Shown here in pieces: positions 60,787 through 64,000 of a stretch of 64,000 nucleotides of DNA; the stretch's first letter is position 1, and each line of letters opens with the position of its first letter. Location of the stretch: assembly GCA_037893245.1 (NCBI GenBank), contig JBAIAA010001152.1:62001-126000 (forward strand). Direction: 5' to 3'. The notes under the pieces were generated by a model. It ran no database searches, was not told where the DNA came from, and was given only the letters and a program-made list of their open reading frames with translations. Made by a program: the position numbers and the translations under genes. The DNA is from Crossaster papposus. Taxonomy: Eukaryota > Echinodermata > Asteroidea > Velatida > Solasteridae.

Positions 60787-61159
60787 ACTGCAGCTGTGAA
60801 CGAGTTAATTTTTCGGGGTACCTGTAAAACTGCGATAAATCACATGAGCAAAAAAGGTCGTGTTATGTCCCCGTTTTTCGTGTTGCCTGGTGGTACCTGA
60901 CGGAGAACAGAATGAAAAATCTCTTACACATAAATTGAACCACTGCGAAATAAAAAATCCACCTTGTCGGAGCAAGGGAATGGATTAAAGGGGTGAAATT
61001 AGGCCAAGACCCGTTTTTGGTCCTTGAATCGATGACATCGCAACAGACACAGTATGGACAACCATTTCGACAAAAAGAAAAGAAAAGTGACAATTAATTT
61101 ATTTTGGCTAATAATAGTAGCCCCAACCCCCACTTACATTTCACAAATTGATATACAAA

Positions 61160-63560
61160 ATGGCTGTGTACAAGAAACAAACATTTGTAGGGCAACATAC
61201 AGCATGATGGACATCATGGATGCAGAAGAAACACAAAAGAAAAAGCACAGAGTTCAATGGAACAGTCAACAAAAGGAGGATTAGGCTGAGGGATTAAAGG
61301 GTGAGGTCAGTGTGGGTAGGATCAAAGGCAGGGTAGGAACAAAAACAGAAGGAGTAAAACCACAAGGAAGGGGTCCAGGGTGGAGATCAAGGGGAAGAAC
61401 TGACAAAGAAGTATGTATAGGAGTAATGAGGACTAGGGGGTGGGGGTGGGGGGGGGGGGGGGTTAGGAAAATAGAGAGGGGAAACCAGAGGAGTGAGAAC
61501 AATCAAAAACAAAATTCTGGCAAAGAATGAATCTGAAACAGATGACAAAAGGGAACAAAAATTGAAGTTAATCATTTCCTAGTTGGATGTTAAGCCCATG
61601 TGGTTGAATAGTCCGAAGACGATTCATCCAAACTTTCTCCCGGCTGAGGCGGACTGAGCCTTTCCGATGGCCAAGTGATTCTATGCCCTGAAGAATCATA
61701 TCAGAAATGCAATGGTTAGGCTGGTTAAAGTGATGTCCTACAGGGGTATCCAGTTTCTAGGTGTTAACAGTCGATCGATGACCGTAGAAACGCCTTTTTA
61801 GGGCATTTTTGGTCTCTCCGACATACTGAACTCCACAAAACCTGCAAGAGATGAGATATATGACATTAGATGTACTGCAAGTGATGTTACCAATAATTCT
61901 ATGAGTAGTACCAGAAGAGTGGCCAGAAAAGGAGTCAGACTCCTGGATGTGGATCTGGCAGACCACACATCTGGAACTGCACTTGAAAGTTCCGTGCTGG
62001 ATGGGGGGGAGATGCATCTCAACTGGGAACTTCGGCTCGAACAATGGGGTCTCGTAGATTACGAGGGCGTCTATAAGCCAATACAGGGCTGTCGGGGACG
62101 GCACGGACAAGGCGATCGGAAGTGTGGAGAATGTGATGGCTGTCGTTAGTGATTTTGCGAAGGGAAGGGAGACTGGGGTGAAAGGTAGTCACCAGGGGGA
62201 TCATGGGTTTGGCATTAGCCTGGGGGCCTTTAGAGCCAAATTTCTGGGTAGGGCTTTGGCTCTGGCAATGGCACGTTGAACTTGGCGGGAACTGTGACCC
62301 CTGGCAACCAAGTTGTTCTTCAGTATCTGTGAATGGCGGTAGAAATCATAGTCGTTAGAACAAATCCTTTTGAGTCTGAGGGCCTGACTAAATGCTATAC
62401 CAGTCTTGCAATGCCTAGGGTGACAGCTGGAGGAGTAGAGATACTGGTGTGTGTCTGCATGTGGGTTTAGAATACAGATCAGTGGTTATTAAGTTATCCT
62501 CCTTGCGGATGGTGACATCCAGGAAGTGGGCTTGATGATGTGAGTACTCTGATGTGAACTTGATGGTCCTGTGGAAGGAATTCATGTAATTAGTGAAAGT
62601 CAGCAGACTGTCCTCATCTCTGGTCCAGATGAAAAATACATTATCAATGTATCTCCACCAGATCCAGGGACGGCACGGTGCTGCATGAGGCAAGCATGCG
62701 TTCCTCGAGGTCACCCATGAAGAGGCATGCAGAGGGGGATGCCATGCGAGTACCCATTGCAGTGCCATGTACCTGATAGTGCTTATCTAGGAAGGAAACA
62801 TTATTCTTCGTTAGAACAAGTTCATGAGGGCGCGAATGTCACTTATGGGAGGGGTAGTGTGTCCTGCCCTAGCTAGGGGGATGGAACAGGCACGAATACC
62901 TTCTTCGTGTGGTATGTTTGGTGTACAAGAATGAGACGTCAAAAATCCCAATGATGGCCGTTCTGGGAATCTGGTCCTTGATTCCTTCGAGCTTGCACAG
63001 GAAGTCTGGGGTGTCATGAATGTATGATGGAATCCTAGGGACAAGGGGTTTAAGAAAACTGTCAATAAACAGGGAGATGTGTTCCGTGAGTGAGCCATTA
63101 CCCGAGACGATGGGCCTACCAGGGTTACCAGTCTTGTGAATTTTGGGGAGAAGATAGAACCTAGCAGTTCTACAGTCAGTTGGTGAAAGACATCTGTGAG
63201 CTTTTTTGACAGTTGGTCACGTGATCGCATGTCATCAAGCAACTGCTGTATCTCTCAAGAGAATGTACCTGTGGGATCAGAGTCAAGGCAGATATAGTTA
63301 GTACGGTTGTCCAACTGGCGGTGGGCCTAGTCGATGTACTGCTGACGATCCATGATGACCACGGCTGAGCCTTTATCAGCTGGCTTGATGATAATGTCAG
63401 TACGAGAACGCAAAGCAGTAAGTGCAAGGCGCTCTTCCCTGGGGAGGTTATCATGGGTCCTGTGTGGAAAGTTACCAGGGTTAGTGACTTGGGTATTGAC
63501 AACTTGAACATTATGTCTCAAAGGCTGGTACACGATTCTTGGGGGGTACATCATACGTTT
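61160..63560 (-). mobile_element. Penelope-like element, family 2, with RT and GIY-YIG parts, broken
   Basis: Minus strand. The N-terminal RT part reads [20 protein letters not shown] near 63360-63430, the palm WWRYIDNVFFIW near 62640 and FTSEYSHHQAHFLDV near 62530. After the thumb come YRRPRNLRDPIVRA near 62040-62070 and the endonuclease TSNVIYLISCRFCGVQYVGE near 61830-61890, matching a GIY-YIG domain. A non-coding tail follows to about 61160, repeated at 57660-58140. Several frame breaks; not functional as read. It is distinct from the RT fragment at 10.7-11.6 kb. Confidence 0.88.
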
Positions 63561-63689
63561 AATGCCAAAGCAAGGCTTTGGGCGGTAAATTGAAGATGGT
63601 GGCTATAACTCAATAAGAACCCAAGTACTAATAATACAAGGTTAAGGTACCTGTTATAACAAGGTCATTGTAAAGTCCCAAAGGACCTT

Positions 63690-63885
63690 CCCTGGGAAAT
63701 TTTCCCATTGGATTTCCATGGTGAATTGGACATAGGAAACCCATGGGAATCGTACGTATGGGTATCCCATGGGCCTGCATGGGTATCCCATGGGATCCTG
63801 CATGGGATCCCATGGAGGATCCCATGAAGGATCCCATGAAGGATCCCATGGGATCCCATGGGGTCCCATGGAGGATAAGATGGGT
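63690..63885. repeat. Minisatellite of CCCATGGGATCC words
   Basis: Dense array of CATGGGATCCCATGGAGGAT-like units, 12-18 bp, self-complementary throughout. Confidence 0.85.
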
Positions 63886-63904
63886 TAATGAATGTTTTAA
63901 GATT

Positions 63905-64000
63905 CTCGCCATGGTGTTCTCCCAATGGTGTTCACCTCATGGTGTTCTCCCCATGGTGTTTTCCGCATGGTGTTTATCCCATGGTGTTCATCACATGGTG
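63905..64000. repeat. Minisatellite CCATGGTGTT(C/T)(T/A)C, runs off the window
   Basis: About seven units of 13-15 bp sharing CATGGTGTT. It continues past 64000. Confidence 0.85.

Noticed and set aside
1-64000. tRNA and rRNA genes
   Set aside because: I looked for cloverleaf-compatible A and B boxes and rRNA core words and saw none that I could support.

Overview
The window is eukaryotic: spliced genes with long introns, AT-rich intergenic DNA and dense, nested, mostly non-autonomous transposons. Domain content points to a marine invertebrate. A degenerate repeat at about 59.1 kb (with a shorter relative near 40.76 kb), of the form 'CAATTTCATAGAGTTGCT..GAGCACAAA..TTGCTTAGCAC', resembles a repeat I associate with echinoderm genomes. 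I therefore lean to an echinoderm or other non-vertebrate deuterostome, from memory only and with modest confidence.

Host genes. (1) At 0.24-2.15 kb, plus strand, are the last three exons of a gene ending in an F5/8-type C (discoidin) domain; the final exon has a one-base slip just before the conserved C-terminus. (2) From 40.48 kb down to 19.06 kb, minus strand, is most of a leucine-rich-repeat GPCR: two LDL-receptor class A exons, an LRR N-terminal cap exon, one 93-bp and eight 72-bp single-LRR exons, then one exon with the cysteine hinge, seven membrane helices and tail. All junctions are phase-compatible. More than one LDLa module suggests the GRL101-like (type C) side of the LGR/relaxin-receptor family. 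Its 5' end is not identified. (3) Minor coding traces: a repetitive Glu-rich protein at 6.3-8.1 kb (minus), a 41-codon RecQ-type helicase start with a Walker A motif at 60.66 kb (plus), and two possible minus-strand first exons with CCAAT-bearing upstream DNA at 13.4-13.6 and 18.1-18.4 kb.

Mobile DNA by region. 2.5-4.4 kb: long foldback element. 8.75-12.4 kb: a pair of roughly 600-bp inverted arms enclosing a Penelope-like RT fragment. 14.0-15.9 kb: two TIR/hairpin elements. 20-38 kb: the receptor introns hold many MITEs, including a self-nested element at 31 kb and a 2.1-kb element packed with CCAACATTGG motifs. 43.2-51.7 kb: a fossil DIRS-order (PAT/Ngaro-like) tyrosine-recombinase retrotransposon with split direct repeats, host to three later insertions. 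52.1-54.8 kb: two motif-array elements, one carrying many TGACGTCA sites and a TTAA-flanked MITE at its apex. 57.7-63.6 kb: two pieces of a second Penelope-like family. 63.7-64.0 kb: minisatellites built on CCATGG/GGATCC words.

The most unusual pattern is that at least five unrelated inverted-repeat elements have arms made of tandem copies of a short, often palindromic word private to each family, as if each family carries its own array of protein-binding sites.
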